Below are positions 26,615-36,093 of a stretch of DNA of 56,343 nt, one piece after another. The notes beneath the pieces are model-generated. The model was given only the letters and a program-made list of their open reading frames with translations, was not told the origin of the DNA and searched no databases. Position numbers and translations under genes: made by a program. Position 1 is the stretch's first letter. The number at the start of each line of letters is the position of its first letter. The stretch is taken from positions 1 to 56,343 of the forward strand of contig NZ_JRHO01000004.1 in assembly GCF_000765475.1 (NCBI RefSeq). The letters are read 5' to 3'. This stretch comes from Methanococcoides methylutens (GTDB lineage Archaea > Halobacteriota > Methanosarcinia > Methanosarcinales > Methanosarcinaceae).

Positions 26615-28225
26615 ATGCGAACGGGAATTGCAATAGACCTTGGAACAAGTGGTTTCAGGGCACAGAAAGTGGATCTGGATAGTGGTGAGATAAAGAGGAC
26701 TGTCATTACTATGAGAAATCCTCTCCCAGGTGCAAATGTTATGGATCATCTGGATTTTGCTATGACCTATGGCCAGGACAAAGCACATGAGCTTGTTATC
26801 AATGCTTTCAGGCATATTGTTGATGAACTTGAACCTGAGAACGGCAAAGTGAATAGAATAGCTATTTGTGGAAATCCAATACAGCTGTCACTTTTCCAGG
26901 GAATTCCTATCGATGATCTTGCATATGCAGGCGAAAGGAAAAAACAATTGATGGACATCCAGGAACAAGAGCGTTATGCTGCGATAATTGACAGCACACA
27001 GATAAAAGGACTCGAGGACCTTGATTGCAAGATCGTTATCCCACCTGCGATCAAACATGAAGTTGGCGCCGATGCTCTTGCACTGATAGTCAAATCCGGG
27101 ATGCTGGATTCTGAAGATATTACGATCGCGACAGATTATGGGACCAATGCAGAGATGGCCCTTAAGGTGGGAACTGTTATCTATACCGGCTCAGCAGCTG
27201 CAGGTCCTGCACTTGAGGGACAGGAGATCGAAGACGGAAGCATTGCTCGCCCCTTCGTGATCTCAGATATAGAGTTCAATGACGGGAACCTGCGAAACTT
27301 TTTACTTGACGAAGAGATGAACACTGTACAAGGTTCCCTTGTGAACTACAAGAATGGTGATGTGGTCGAAGGAGGATCCATAAAGGCATCCGGCATCACC
27401 GGAACCGGAGTAATAGCACTTATTGATGAAGCTATGGAAAACGGGATCATTCAATTGCCAAATGTAAAAACAAGCGATAAAATGCTTCACCTTCAGGACA
27501 ATGTAAATTTCACAGAAAAAGACCTTGTAGAAGCAGGAAGAGCTATTGGTGCCATACGTGCAGGACACGTGACACTCTGCAATGCTGCCGGGATATCCAT
27601 GGAAGATGTGCAGGTGGCTTATATGTCCGGTGCAGCAGGCACATATATGGATGCTTTGAAAGCACATCGTATCGGCATGATCCCCTACAATGTCTCAAAT
27701 GTCTGCCAGATAGGGAACACATCCCTGATAGTTGCAAAAGAGATACTGCTCTCAGAAGACAGGTTATGGGAACTACAGAAAATTGCCAGAGATATCGTTG
27801 GTACTCATGTCATGTTCGCAACAGATGAAGCTTTCAAAGAAACATATATTCTGGAACTTTCCTACTGGAACGAAGGAATGCCATTCAAGGCTCTCAAGAA
27901 GTTCCTGAAGAAAAAGGGACTTCCAACAATTGATATTGTTAAAAAAACGCCTGAGGTCGAAAAACGTGTGAAAAAGGATATCCCTGATCTCGGGAATGAG
28001 GGGTTAAGCGTTCTTGAAAAGGTTGGAACATATCTAAAAATGGAAGTTGAAGGCTGCATTGATTGTCATCAATGTATGGAGATATGTCCAAATAATGCCC
28101 TTAAAGAGGAGGAACGTAATGTCAGCATACGTACAGATCTCTGCGATGGTGCGCATTGTCAGAAGTGTATTCACGCATGTCCGGAGGATGTGCTTGACTG
28201 GAATAAGCTCAAAGTGATGGGATAA
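26615..28225 (+). CDS. RamA-type reductive activator of corrinoid methyltransfer proteins
   Basis: Restores inactive Co(II) corrinoid proteins such as MtaC to Co(I) using ATP and a low-potential iron-sulfur centre. The protein has 536 residues from ATG 26615, which has AGGGAG seven bases upstream; an in-frame TTG at 26591 lacks that support. The N-terminal part is an ASKHA-type ATPase (TGIAIDLGTSGFRAQKVDLD; ITIATDYGTNAEMALKVG; YTGSAAAGPALEG). The C-terminus has two 4Fe-4S ferredoxin motifs (CIDCHQCMEICPNN and CDGAHCQKCIHACPED), the RamA hallmark. Position beside mtaA and mtaCB suggests a methanol-dedicated activator; RamA itself serves methylamines. Confidence 0.92.
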   Translation: MRTGIAIDLGTSGFRAQKVDLDSGEIKRTVITMRNPLPGANVMDHLDFAMTYGQDKAHELVINAFRHIVDELEPENGKVNRIAICGNPIQLSLFQGIPIDDLAYAGERKKQLMDIQEQERYAAIIDSTQIKGLEDLDCKIVIPPAIKHEVGADALALIVKSGMLDSEDITIATDYGTNAEMALKVGTVIYTGSAAAGPALEGQEIEDGSIARPFVISDIEFNDGNLRNFLLDEEMNTVQGSLVNYKNGDVVEGGSIKASGITGTGVIALIDEAMENGIIQLPNVKTSDKMLHLQDNVNFTEKDLVEAGRAIGAIRAGHVTLCNAAGISMEDVQVAYMSGAAGTYMDALKAHRIGMIPYNVSNVCQIGNTSLIVAKEILLSEDRLWELQKIARDIVGTHVMFATDEAFKETYILELSYWNEGMPFKALKKFLKKKGLPTIDIVKKTPEVEKRVKKDIPDLGNEGLSVLEKVGTYLKMEVEGCIDCHQCMEICPNNALKEEERNVSIRTDLCDGAHCQKCIHACPEDVLDWNKLKVMG

Positions 28226-28468
28226 AACCTGGTAAAACTAAATAATTTAGATATAAGCTCACACCTAAAAAGGTACTCAGTACTGGATATTGATCTAAAA
28301 GTAAAGGATTGGATCGAAGGAAGCTACTATAGATCATTAGATGTGAGCACTTTCAATTATTCGTTGATTTATAATAATCTTTTCGTTTCAGTCGATTTCC
28401 CTAATAAAAATGTGGAATTCATATATATTGGAGAGACCATTAGTATTGTTACACCAGATATCCAGTGA
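28226..28468 (+). CDS. Unannotated 80-codon reading frame directly after the ramA-like stop, no ATG
   Basis: After the TAA at 28223-28225 the same frame stays open for 80 codons to TGA 28466-28468. The translation looks protein-like (LNNLDISSHLKRYSVLDID, DWIEGSYYRSLDVSTFNYSL, VDFPNKNVEFIYIGET). There is no ATG or GTG near the start; CTG 28229 with GTGAT ten bases upstream is the only plausible initiator. The stop overlaps the GTG at 28465 of the PAS/GAF gene by four bases, a translational-coupling pattern. It could be a real small gene, a remnant of a larger gene, or an extension after stop-codon readthrough. No family recognised. Confidence 0.4.
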   Translation, partial: NLVKLNNLDISSHLKRYSVLDIDLKVKDWIEGSYYRSLDVSTFNYSLIYNNLFVSVDFPNKNVEFIYIGETISIVTPDIQ

Positions 28469-31400
28469 ATTCAAAAGAAATAAATACGTTTGTCTTCCCA
28501 CTAATAGCTAAAAAACGTACAGAACGGGAGATGTATACTATATACAGTTCCAGAGTACACACAGGTTTTAAGCCTGCTAAAAAGGAGTCAATTGCATCAA
28601 TTATAGGCAGTACGCCTGAATTCGATAGCGAAGCTTCTGTATTTTTTTCCTGGGACCTTGAAAATGACTGGAATATCCTGGATGTTTCTGACAATGTCTC
28701 TCTTTTTGGATATACTGTTGAAGAATGTCTGGATGAAAGATTCTCATATTCTGATCTTGTTCACCCTCATGACCTGGATAGAGTATTCTCTGAGCTGCAA
28801 ATTTATCGGGAACTTGAAGGGACCTCCTCTTTTGTTCAGAACTACAGAATATTGGCAAAAAATGGCTCTGTAGCGGATGTAAAAGTACTTAATACTCTAA
28901 CAATTACTGCTGATGGGTCGGTTGGATCAGCCTATGGTTTCATGATAGAAATGACAAGCTTACCAAATATTACTCATTCAAATCATGCAAGTTTTTATTT
29001 AGAATCAATTATCGATTCGCTAAAAGAATCTATTTTAATAATAGGTAATGATTTTGAGGTTATCTATGCGAACGATTCTTTCTATGAATTATTCAAAGTT
29101 GGACCTGAAGATGTAATTGGTAAAAATGCAAGAAAGTTTGCTCAGTTCAGGCAAGATTCCCCTGAGCTCTTTAGTAAATTAAAAGATGTCTGTGCGGAAG
29201 GAAAACCTGTCAAGAATCTCGAATTCACATATACTTTTACCAACGTTGGGATGCGAACGATCTCGTTGAATGCAAATCGTCTTTCTTTGTCCACCGATGA
29301 TGGATGTCTGTTGTTTGTAGCATTTGAAGATATCACTGAACTGAAAAAAGCAGAAGAACTGCTCTCATCTGAAGAAAAATATGCTTCACTCGTTGAAAAA
29401 GGAACTGAGGGCATAATTGTTGTTCGAGATGATATCATAAAGTATGCTAACACGAAATTCTGTGAACTTAGGGGGCTGCAAAAAGAAGATATAATAGGTT
29501 CTGATCTCTTTTCCCATATTCCTACTGAATATCATCGAATGATCTCAATAAAGATCAAAAAATGGTTGGCAAGTAAAAAGAAGGATCCTAAAAGTTATGA
29601 GGTAAACATCTTTTCAAAAGATGAAGAGAACATACCGGTGGAAATTACAGCCTCCCATGGCGACTATGGAGGAGAACCCGGCCTGATCATAACGATTAAT
29701 GATATTCGTGAAAAAAGAAAAGCAAAGGAAGCCCTTATCGATACTGAGAAAAACTTCCGACTCATCTTTGAGAAATCCCCAATGGGAATTGTTCGTTTTG
29801 ATCAGAAAGGCACCATCACCAACTCCAACGAAGTATTCGATGAATTATTCAATCATCTTCAAGAAAATGTGCTAGGACAGAGTTTATTTGATTTCCTGAA
29901 AGATGACAAAATAAGACAGGGTCTTAATGATGTACTTACTGGAAAATCCAATAATTTTGAATCAGAGACCCAACTTAAAAAAGATAACAATTCACTGATA
30001 CTTCGTTTGAATCTAAGTTCATTGATCGTAGATGGCTTCCCTCAAGGAGGAATGGCTATCTTTGATGATGTAACACTTCACAAGATGGGAGAAGAGTCCC
30101 TTCAGCAAAATGAAAACCGTCTCAAAATACTTCTTGAACTTAGCCAGATGGCGGATGATGATGTATCCAGTATCATTAGATTTGCCCTTCGGTCGGCCCT
30201 GGACCTCACACAAAGCAGTGAAGGATATATCCTACGATTAGGGGATAATGGGATACCTGATCTTTGTTTGTCTCTTTTAAAAGATGAAGAAGGCCAGTAT
30301 GATTTCAATGAAGAAAGTATTAATTGTTCTTCTGATCTAAAAAGAACCATTAAAGAAAACGGTTCAACAGGCAAACCTTTATTCTCTAACATTCTGACAG
30401 ACCACAATAATAGATCTGATATATCAGAAAAAGCAGTGCATCGCATAGAACTTCCGTTTTATGATGGCAGTTCGATCAAATTTGTGCTGGGCGTCGAAAA
30501 TAAGGATACATCATACAATTATCTTGACACACATAACCTCAAACTACTTCTGCAATCGATGTGGAAACTGATCATTCACAGAGAAGCGAATGAAGCATTA
30601 GAAGCTTCAGAGGAAAAGTATTCAACACTTGTTGAAAAAGGAAATGATGGCATCATCATCATTCAGGATGGCATGCTTAAATTTGCCAATCCAATGTTCT
30701 GTGAGATCGTGGGATTGTCCCCTGACAAAGTACATGATACAAAATTTACCAGATACATTTCACCTGAATACATAAGAATGGTAGAGAAATTATTATCGAA
30801 GATACTGGAAAAGAAAAAGAGCATAAGTCGTAGATCTGAAATTATTCTAATGGGGAAGAGTAGAGGATCCATTCCAGTTGAGATTACCACTTCCCGCATT
30901 GACCACAATGGTAAACCTTCAATAATGGCAATCATTCATGATATAACCAAACCGAAAGAAAAAGAGCGGGAATTACTAGAAACTCTGGAAGTTCAAAAGG
31001 TTTTGCAGGCTGTAATAAAAAGCAGTCCGGCCGTTGTTTTCTTCTGGGGTTCCCAATCAGAATGGCCTGTGGAATTCGTTTCTGAAAATATCGAAAAGTT
31101 TGGTTACTCCCCGGAGGAATTTATTTCAGGGAAGTTGAATTATAGTGATATTATTCACCCATCAGATTCTGAGAGGGTGCACGCATATTTTGACAGGAAG
31201 AATTATGAAGGTACGTCGGAATATCGCATCGAGTATCGTATAATAACAAAAACCGGAGATGTGCGCTGGGTAGAGGAAAGATCAACTCCTCAATATGATG
31301 AAGAAGGAAAGCTTGCTCATATTCAGGGTATAATAATAGACATCACTGAACGTAAAAGGATCGATCAGTTCCTTAATATTGAATCTGAGGTGGGAAACCT

Positions 31401-32199
31401 GTTCACCCCATCCGGAGACCTTCAGGAAACATTTGACCAACTTCTGGAGTTCTCTTTACACATAAAGGGTCTTGATTGTGGTGCCCTTTATATTGTTGAC
31501 AAGAACAATGGTGATCTCAACCTCGTATCTCATAATGGACTTTCAGAAGAATTTGTGAAAACGTATTCCCACTATGGCCCGGATTCCATACAAAACAGGT
31601 TCTTCCTAACAGGTTATCCGCTCTATAAACTTTATTCAGAGATATTTCCACTGACACGTCATGATAAGCGGGTGGATGAAGGACTTCTTGCTACTGCAGT
31701 TATTCCTGTAAAGTACCGGGAAGAGATAGTAGCAGTTCTTTTCCTTGCGTCTCATGACGAATACGACATATCCTATGATGTTCATACATCAATTGAGACC
31801 ATTGCTGCACAGATAGGCTCTATAATAGGTCGTATTGAAACCGAGGTTGACCTCCAGAAGAACCAGAACGATCTGAAATTACTTCTGGACAGCATTAATG
31901 ATCTCATATTTGTCCTTGATAACGAAGGATGCGTTCTTTATACAAACGAAAGCGTGACGGGCAAACTTGGTTATTCAAAAGAAGAAATTACAGGCATGAA
32001 TTTCATCAAAATGCATCCTCACAATAAAGTACTGGATGTAGCAAATTACTTTAGTGAGGCTGTTTCAGGTAAAGAGACTGTGTTTACACTTCCTCTACTA
32101 ACCAACACAGGGATGGCAATTTCCGTTGAAACAAGATTGAATAAAGGCATCTGGAACAAACAGGAAGCATTAGTAGCTGCCTGTCGTGAGGTGAATTGA
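28465..32199 (+). CDS. Large cytoplasmic multi-PAS/GAF sensor protein without kinase domain
   Basis: A 1244-residue soluble protein made almost only of sensor modules. I place PAS domains at about 55-170, 180-300, 300-420 and 425-550, GAF at 555-705, PAS at 710-840 and 850-975, GAF at 975-1125 and a last PAS at 1130-1244. The text ends inside or just after this PAS; no HisKA, HATPase, GGDEF or DNA-binding module follows, and the 157 bases to mtaC show no kinase remnant. Methanosarcina relatives such as MsmS end in a kinase and sense redox through a GAF-bound haem; GAF2 here has a cysteine in LDCGALYIVD. Start is GTG 28465 or ATG 28531, the latter behind CGGGAG. Confidence 0.82.
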   Translation: MNSKEINTFVFPLIAKKRTEREMYTIYSSRVHTGFKPAKKESIASIIGSTPEFDSEASVFFSWDLENDWNILDVSDNVSLFGYTVEECLDERFSYSDLVHPHDLDRVFSELQIYRELEGTSSFVQNYRILAKNGSVADVKVLNTLTITADGSVGSAYGFMIEMTSLPNITHSNHASFYLESIIDSLKESILIIGNDFEVIYANDSFYELFKVGPEDVIGKNARKFAQFRQDSPELFSKLKDVCAEGKPVKNLEFTYTFTNVGMRTISLNANRLSLSTDDGCLLFVAFEDITELKKAEELLSSEEKYASLVEKGTEGIIVVRDDIIKYANTKFCELRGLQKEDIIGSDLFSHIPTEYHRMISIKIKKWLASKKKDPKSYEVNIFSKDEENIPVEITASHGDYGGEPGLIITINDIREKRKAKEALIDTEKNFRLIFEKSPMGIVRFDQKGTITNSNEVFDELFNHLQENVLGQSLFDFLKDDKIRQGLNDVLTGKSNNFESETQLKKDNNSLILRLNLSSLIVDGFPQGGMAIFDDVTLHKMGEESLQQNENRLKILLELSQMADDDVSSIIRFALRSALDLTQSSEGYILRLGDNGIPDLCLSLLKDEEGQYDFNEESINCSSDLKRTIKENGSTGKPLFSNILTDHNNRSDISEKAVHRIELPFYDGSSIKFVLGVENKDTSYNYLDTHNLKLLLQSMWKLIIHREANEALEASEEKYSTLVEKGNDGIIIIQDGMLKFANPMFCEIVGLSPDKVHDTKFTRYISPEYIRMVEKLLSKILEKKKSISRRSEIILMGKSRGSIPVEITTSRIDHNGKPSIMAIIHDITKPKEKERELLETLEVQKVLQAVIKSSPAVVFFWGSQSEWPVEFVSENIEKFGYSPEEFISGKLNYSDIIHPSDSERVHAYFDRKNYEGTSEYRIEYRIITKTGDVRWVEERSTPQYDEEGKLAHIQGIIIDITERKRIDQFLNIESEVGNLFTPSGDLQETFDQLLEFSLHIKGLDCGALYIVDKNNGDLNLVSHNGLSEEFVKTYSHYGPDSIQNRFFLTGYPLYKLYSEIFPLTRHDKRVDEGLLATAVIPVKYREEIVAVLFLASHDEYDISYDVHTSIETIAAQIGSIIGRIETEVDLQKNQNDLKLLLDSINDLIFVLDNEGCVLYTNESVTGKLGYSKEEITGMNFIKMHPHNKVLDVANYFSEAVSGKETVFTLPLLTNTGMAISVETRLNKGIWNKQEALVAACREVN

Positions 32200-32356
32200 A
32201 TCTGATATCTGGCGAATCAAATAGCTTTAAAATAAAATATTAAAATTAGTTCAATTAAATTTATATCTCACATTAAAGAGTCTTATTTATTAATTGATAT
32301 CTGTTAATTATTATAAGCTGGGCCATAGAACAGTGATGTTTATGGAGGAGTAAATT

Positions 32357-33121
32357 GTGATCGACATAAATCCTCAACGTACGTTGGTGCGATATAATGT
32401 TAAAGTAGAACAGGAAATGACTCCTGAAGAAGTTGCAGAGAACCTATTTCCAAAAGATGAAGCTATACGTGAAGTTGCAAGAGCTGTTTTTGAGGGAGAT
32501 GAAGATGAAGTTGTTGAAAGTCTTCAGAATGCGATAGCTAAAGGCAAAGATCCTTTATCCCTGATAAATGATGCACTCATGTTAGGAATGGAAATTGTAT
32601 CCGAACTTTACGATGACAATATGCTCTATCTTCCTGATGTTATTATCTCAGCTCAGGCAATGATCGAAGGAATCGAATTCTGTAAAGAGCAATCGGGACA
32701 GGAGCATGAGTATAGAGGCAAGATCGTTTCCTATGTTGTAGAAGGTGACATACATGACATTGGCAAGAAGATCGTAACAGTGCTTCTCAGGGCAAAGGGC
32801 TATGAGGTCATTGATCTTGGAAAAGATGTTCCTGTAGAAGAGGTAATAGCTGCCGTGAAAAAGGAAAAACCCATCATGCTTACCGGAACCGCCCTTATGA
32901 CAACTACTATGTCTGCATTTAAGGATGTAAATTCCCGCCTTCTTGATAGTGATATTAATGTTCCTGTTGTATGTGGAGGGGGGGCAGTTACACAGGATTT
33001 CATTTCGCAGTACGATCTTGGCCTCTACTGTGAGGAAGCAGCAGACGTTCCAAAGATCGCAGATGCTATACTGAAAGGATTTGATGTTGAACGCCTCAGG
33101 AAGGAGTTCCATAAACATTGA
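32357..33121 (+). CDS. mtaC: Methanol corrinoid protein, first copy
   Basis: Carries the cobamide that takes the methyl group of methanol from MtaB. The protein has 254 residues from GTG 32357, with GGAGG at 32344-32348. The N-terminal helical cap covers about 25-115, and the Rossmann-type B12 domain begins near 120 with VEGDIHDIGKKIV, where His133 is the expected lower axial cobalt ligand. TGTALMTTTMSAFKDVN and VVCGGGAVTQDF are further B12-binding loops. It is 13 bases ahead of mtaB. It is close to the second copy at 35311 but less biased toward the codons seen there. A TATA-like TTTATAT occurs near 32262. Confidence 0.94.
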   Translation: MIDINPQRTLVRYNVKVEQEMTPEEVAENLFPKDEAIREVARAVFEGDEDEVVESLQNAIAKGKDPLSLINDALMLGMEIVSELYDDNMLYLPDVIISAQAMIEGIEFCKEQSGQEHEYRGKIVSYVVEGDIHDIGKKIVTVLLRAKGYEVIDLGKDVPVEEVIAAVKKEKPIMLTGTALMTTTMSAFKDVNSRLLDSDINVPVVCGGGAVTQDFISQYDLGLYCEEAADVPKIADAILKGFDVERLRKEFHKH

Positions 33122-33134
33122 TGGTGGTTAATTT

Positions 33135-34520
33135 ATGGATATAAAACGTTATACAAAAATGGCATACGATGATTTTGAGGACATGGTCTTCGGACATTCC
33201 CTTTATCCCATAAGTACTGGCTTTGATCTTGAGATCGGAGCCGGTTATACTTCTGCAGAAGTGAATTATGCACCCCGTCCATCCTCAGGAGAATCTAAAG
33301 AGAAACTTATCGCAGAATATGAAAAGATCACAACTGATATCCTTCAAAGGATGGTTCAGGTGGGCTTTCCTTCTGTAGTGCTTGAGACCGAACATGTTCT
33401 TCAGATGACCACTAATCCTGAATGGGGAGCAGAGGTCGCACATGCTCAGAAGACCATCATGGAAGAATATTACGATGAATATGGTATCAAATGCGCATTG
33501 CGCAATACTCTTGCCGATATCCGCGGAGGTCGTGAAAGTCTTGACCTGCGTGGAGATCCTTATGATGTTCTTATGGAATCTTTTGAACAGGTAGCGTCCA
33601 GCGGTGCGGATATGCTTTCGATCGAATCACTTGGAGGAAAGGGTGCTTTTGACTCCGCGATCCTGCGTAACGACATACCTGGAATTTTGTTCTCAATAGG
33701 AATTCTTGGAACTATTGATGTTGAATTCATCTGGTCCGAGATAAGCAGCATCGCAAAGAAACACAATGTTATTGCTGCAGGAGATACCGATTGTTCACAG
33801 GCAAACACTGCTATGTTCATTGCAGGAGGTCTCCTTGACAGAAAACTTGCTCACACAATGGCTATAGTTGCAAGAGCTATATCTGCACCAAGATCGCTTG
33901 CTGCATACGAGGCAGGAGCAGTCGGACCAGGAAAGGATTGTGGTTACGAGAATACGATCATAAAGGCAATTACAGGTTACCCCATTTCACAGGAAGGAAA
34001 GGCTTCCACCTGCGCTCATTCGGATCTGATGGGCAATCTTGTCATGCAGTGCTGTGATCTCTGGTCTAATGAGTCTGTAGAATATCACGGCGAATTTGGT
34101 GGTACAAGTGTCCAGTGCTGGGGTGAAACACTATCCTATGATTGCTCAATGTTGAATGCGGCTATTGAAGCTGGTTATGGAAAAGTGTTCAGGGATGTGC
34201 TTATGGTTTCGGATCGTTACCGTGATCCTCAGGCCTTCATGCTTGCATTTGATAATGCGTACAGGATAGGAGAAGCCATCGTAAAGGATGGGGATGACAT
34301 CTATTTACGTTCCAGGAACGCTGCAATTGAAGCCTGTGATATTATTGAAGCAGGTTCAAAGGGACAGTTAGAACTTTCCAAGTTCGAGAAAGCATCTCTG
34401 GCAAATGCTACTAAGATACTTAATTCCCTTACCGATGAAAAAGATGTTTTTATTGAAGAGCAAATGGACAAATTCAAAGCTGAAATGCCTGAATTCAGAC
34501 CTGAAAATTATGGTTATTAA
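33135..34520 (+). CDS. mtaB: Methanol:corrinoid methyltransferase, first copy
   Basis: Zinc enzyme that activates methanol and methylates Co(I) of MtaC. The protein has 461 residues, the usual family length. The zinc ligands known from Methanosarcina barkeri MtaB are present at the same numbers: Glu164 (LSIES), Cys220 (AAGDTDCSQAN) and Cys269 (GPGKDCGYEN). No in-frame amber codon occurs, as expected because methanol enzymes, unlike methylamine ones, contain no pyrrolysine. Start ATG 33135 follows GGTGG. It forms an operon with the preceding mtaC. An A/T-rich, U-tract-containing 3' region follows. Confidence 0.95.
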   Translation: MDIKRYTKMAYDDFEDMVFGHSLYPISTGFDLEIGAGYTSAEVNYAPRPSSGESKEKLIAEYEKITTDILQRMVQVGFPSVVLETEHVLQMTTNPEWGAEVAHAQKTIMEEYYDEYGIKCALRNTLADIRGGRESLDLRGDPYDVLMESFEQVASSGADMLSIESLGGKGAFDSAILRNDIPGILFSIGILGTIDVEFIWSEISSIAKKHNVIAAGDTDCSQANTAMFIAGGLLDRKLAHTMAIVARAISAPRSLAAYEAGAVGPGKDCGYENTIIKAITGYPISQEGKASTCAHSDLMGNLVMQCCDLWSNESVEYHGEFGGTSVQCWGETLSYDCSMLNAAIEAGYGKVFRDVLMVSDRYRDPQAFMLAFDNAYRIGEAIVKDGDDIYLRSRNAAIEACDIIEAGSKGQLELSKFEKASLANATKILNSLTDEKDVFIEEQMDKFKAEMPEFRPENYGY

Positions 34521-35179
34521 AAAAATATCTTCTCATTTTCTACTTTTTCTTTTAAATTTTGGCACAATCTTTCTTTTTATAATTGCGGTACAGTGTTATT
34601 TCCTGCTGATCAAGATAATCTTTTTGTCAAGTCAAAGGTTGCGCAGAGATTTGCTATTTAAGTGTTATGGCATACCAAAGAGTTGCCAATCATTAATGAT
34701 TATTATAAAAGATCAATTATATTTGCATAACCATACCAATCTTTACAAAATATTTCTATATTAATATTCCACGATTTGTTTGTTTTTTGATTATTCTGCC
34801 TAATGTTGGTGTTTTTAATATCTGTTAATAATAAATTAAATTGTTATACGCAATATAAGACTTTCTACAACATTGTATCTAGTTTTAAGAAATATTGGTT
34901 AATTAAAGCCTATTATCGGAATCAATAGACATTAATTTTAACATTTAATATGTTTGATCACATCTTCAGTAAGGAGGTAGATTTATATATAAGTTCAAAA
35001 TAAACGACTATATTTTATATTATATAAGAATATCTATACTACAAAACATTATATTTTTTATTAATACTACCAAATTTATAAATTTTCATTATCAACAGAC
35101 GTATTTTATGTTTCAAATTTACTATTGAATATTATGAAATTCATTCGTTGTATTTATATAGTAAAACTAGTAAAACAAT

Positions 35180-35204
35180 ATGTTTATATATGTAAATACC
35201 AGAC
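35180..35204 (+). promoter_or_regulatory. Second mtaCB promoter: TATA box plus CCAGAC element
   Basis: ATGTTTATATAT (35180-35191), a 7-base spacer and CCAGAC (35199-35204) match the mtaA promoter exactly in element and spacing. The expected start is near 35210, giving a leader of about 100 bases. Confidence 0.65.
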
Positions 35205-35212
35205 GTTTTATT

Positions 35213-35269
35213 AGGATTTCAGGTTGAAATCTTATGGATTGGATCGAAGGCGATCTTCTAAATTTAGAA
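35213..35269 (+). promoter_or_regulatory. Structured leader of the second mtaC
   Basis: Two stem-loops are visible: AGGATTTCA-GGT-TGAAATCTT (35213-35233, one G-U pair) and the perfect palindrome TTCTAAATTTAGAA (35256-35269). Post-transcriptional control of mta isozymes has been reported in Methanosarcina acetivorans, so a leader role is plausible but not shown here. Confidence 0.45.
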
Positions 35270-35310
35270 TGTTCGTCTCAATACATAAAAAAGAACAAAG
35301 GAAGCAAAAC

Positions 35311-36081
35311 ATGACCAGTCTCGATATAGACCCCAGTGAAATTCTGGTAAGGTACAATGTAAAAATGGAAAAGGCAATGACGCCTGAAGACGCTGCAGCT
35401 GAACTCTATCCAAAGGAAGAGTTATTCAGACCAATTGCAGAAGCTATCTTTGAAGGCGAGGAAGACGACGTTATCGAAGGCCTTGAAGCTGCAATCGCTG
35501 CAGGCAAGGATCCAATTGCATTGATCGACGATGCCCTTATGGTAGGTATGAAGGTTGTCACAGATCTGTACGACGAAGGAATAATTTTCCTGCCAAACGT
35601 CATGATGTCTGCAGATGCAATGCTCGATGGTATCGAATTCTGTAAAGGACAATCTAACGAAGCTCCTGTTTCAAAGGGCAAGGTCGTATGCCACGTAGCA
35701 GAAGGAGATGTTCACGATATCGGTAAATCCATTGTTGCTGCACTTCTCAGGGCAAACGGATATGAAGTAGTTGACCTTGGACGTGACGTTCCTGTGGACG
35801 AAGTTATCGAGGCTGTCAAAGCTGAGAACCCAATCATGCTTACAGGTACTGCACTGATGACAACAACAATGTACGCTTTCAAGGCTGTCAATGACAGGCT
35901 TCTTGAAGCAGGTCTTAAGGTCCCATTCGCCTGCGGTGGCGGAGCAGTTAATCAGGACTTTGTTGCTACCTATGACCTGGGTGTCTACGGTGAAGAAGCT
36001 GCTGACGCACCAAAGATGGCAGATAAGATAGTTGCCGGTGCAAGTATTAGCGCACTGAAAGAGGAATTCCATAAACACTAA
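35311..36081 (+). CDS. mtaC: Methanol corrinoid protein, second copy
   Basis: A 256-residue paralogue of the protein at 32357, with the same two-domain plan. The B12 motif AEGDVHDIGKSIV places the cobalt-ligating His at 135. LTGTALMTTTMYAFKAVN and FACGGGAVNQDF follow. ATG 35311 is chosen because family N-termini align there (LDIDPSEILVRYNVKMEKAMTPEDAA) and AAAGGAAG lies upstream; the frame is open back to 35224 but that stretch does not resemble MtaC. Its codons are more C-ending and uniform than those of the first copy, as if more highly expressed. It is 12 bases ahead of mtaB2. Confidence 0.94.
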   Translation: MTSLDIDPSEILVRYNVKMEKAMTPEDAAAELYPKEELFRPIAEAIFEGEEDDVIEGLEAAIAAGKDPIALIDDALMVGMKVVTDLYDEGIIFLPNVMMSADAMLDGIEFCKGQSNEAPVSKGKVVCHVAEGDVHDIGKSIVAALLRANGYEVVDLGRDVPVDEVIEAVKAENPIMLTGTALMTTTMYAFKAVNDRLLEAGLKVPFACGGGAVNQDFVATYDLGVYGEEAADAPKMADKIVAGASISALKEEFHKH

Positions 36082-36093
36082 GAGGTGAGAAAA

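Larger units (their letters stand above)
34521..35310. other. 790-base AT-rich intergenic region before the second mtaCB pair
   Basis: The gap holds a U-rich run after mtaB (34540-34560), several TATA-like stretches (for example 34982-34993, 35150-35160 and the chosen 35180-35191), an orphan Shine-Dalgarno-like AAGGAGGT at 34973-34980 with no reading frame behind it, and a 110-base leader with hairpins. A 119-codon frame from 34405 runs through the end of mtaB into this gap and has the composition of translated A/T noise. No other gene is visible. Confidence 0.6.

Noticed and set aside
34405-34764. 119-codon plus-strand frame overlapping the end of the first mtaB
   Set aside because: It runs in another frame through mtaB into A/T-rich non-coding sequence, has no ribosome-binding site, and its translation is Ile/Leu/Lys/Phe-rich noise.
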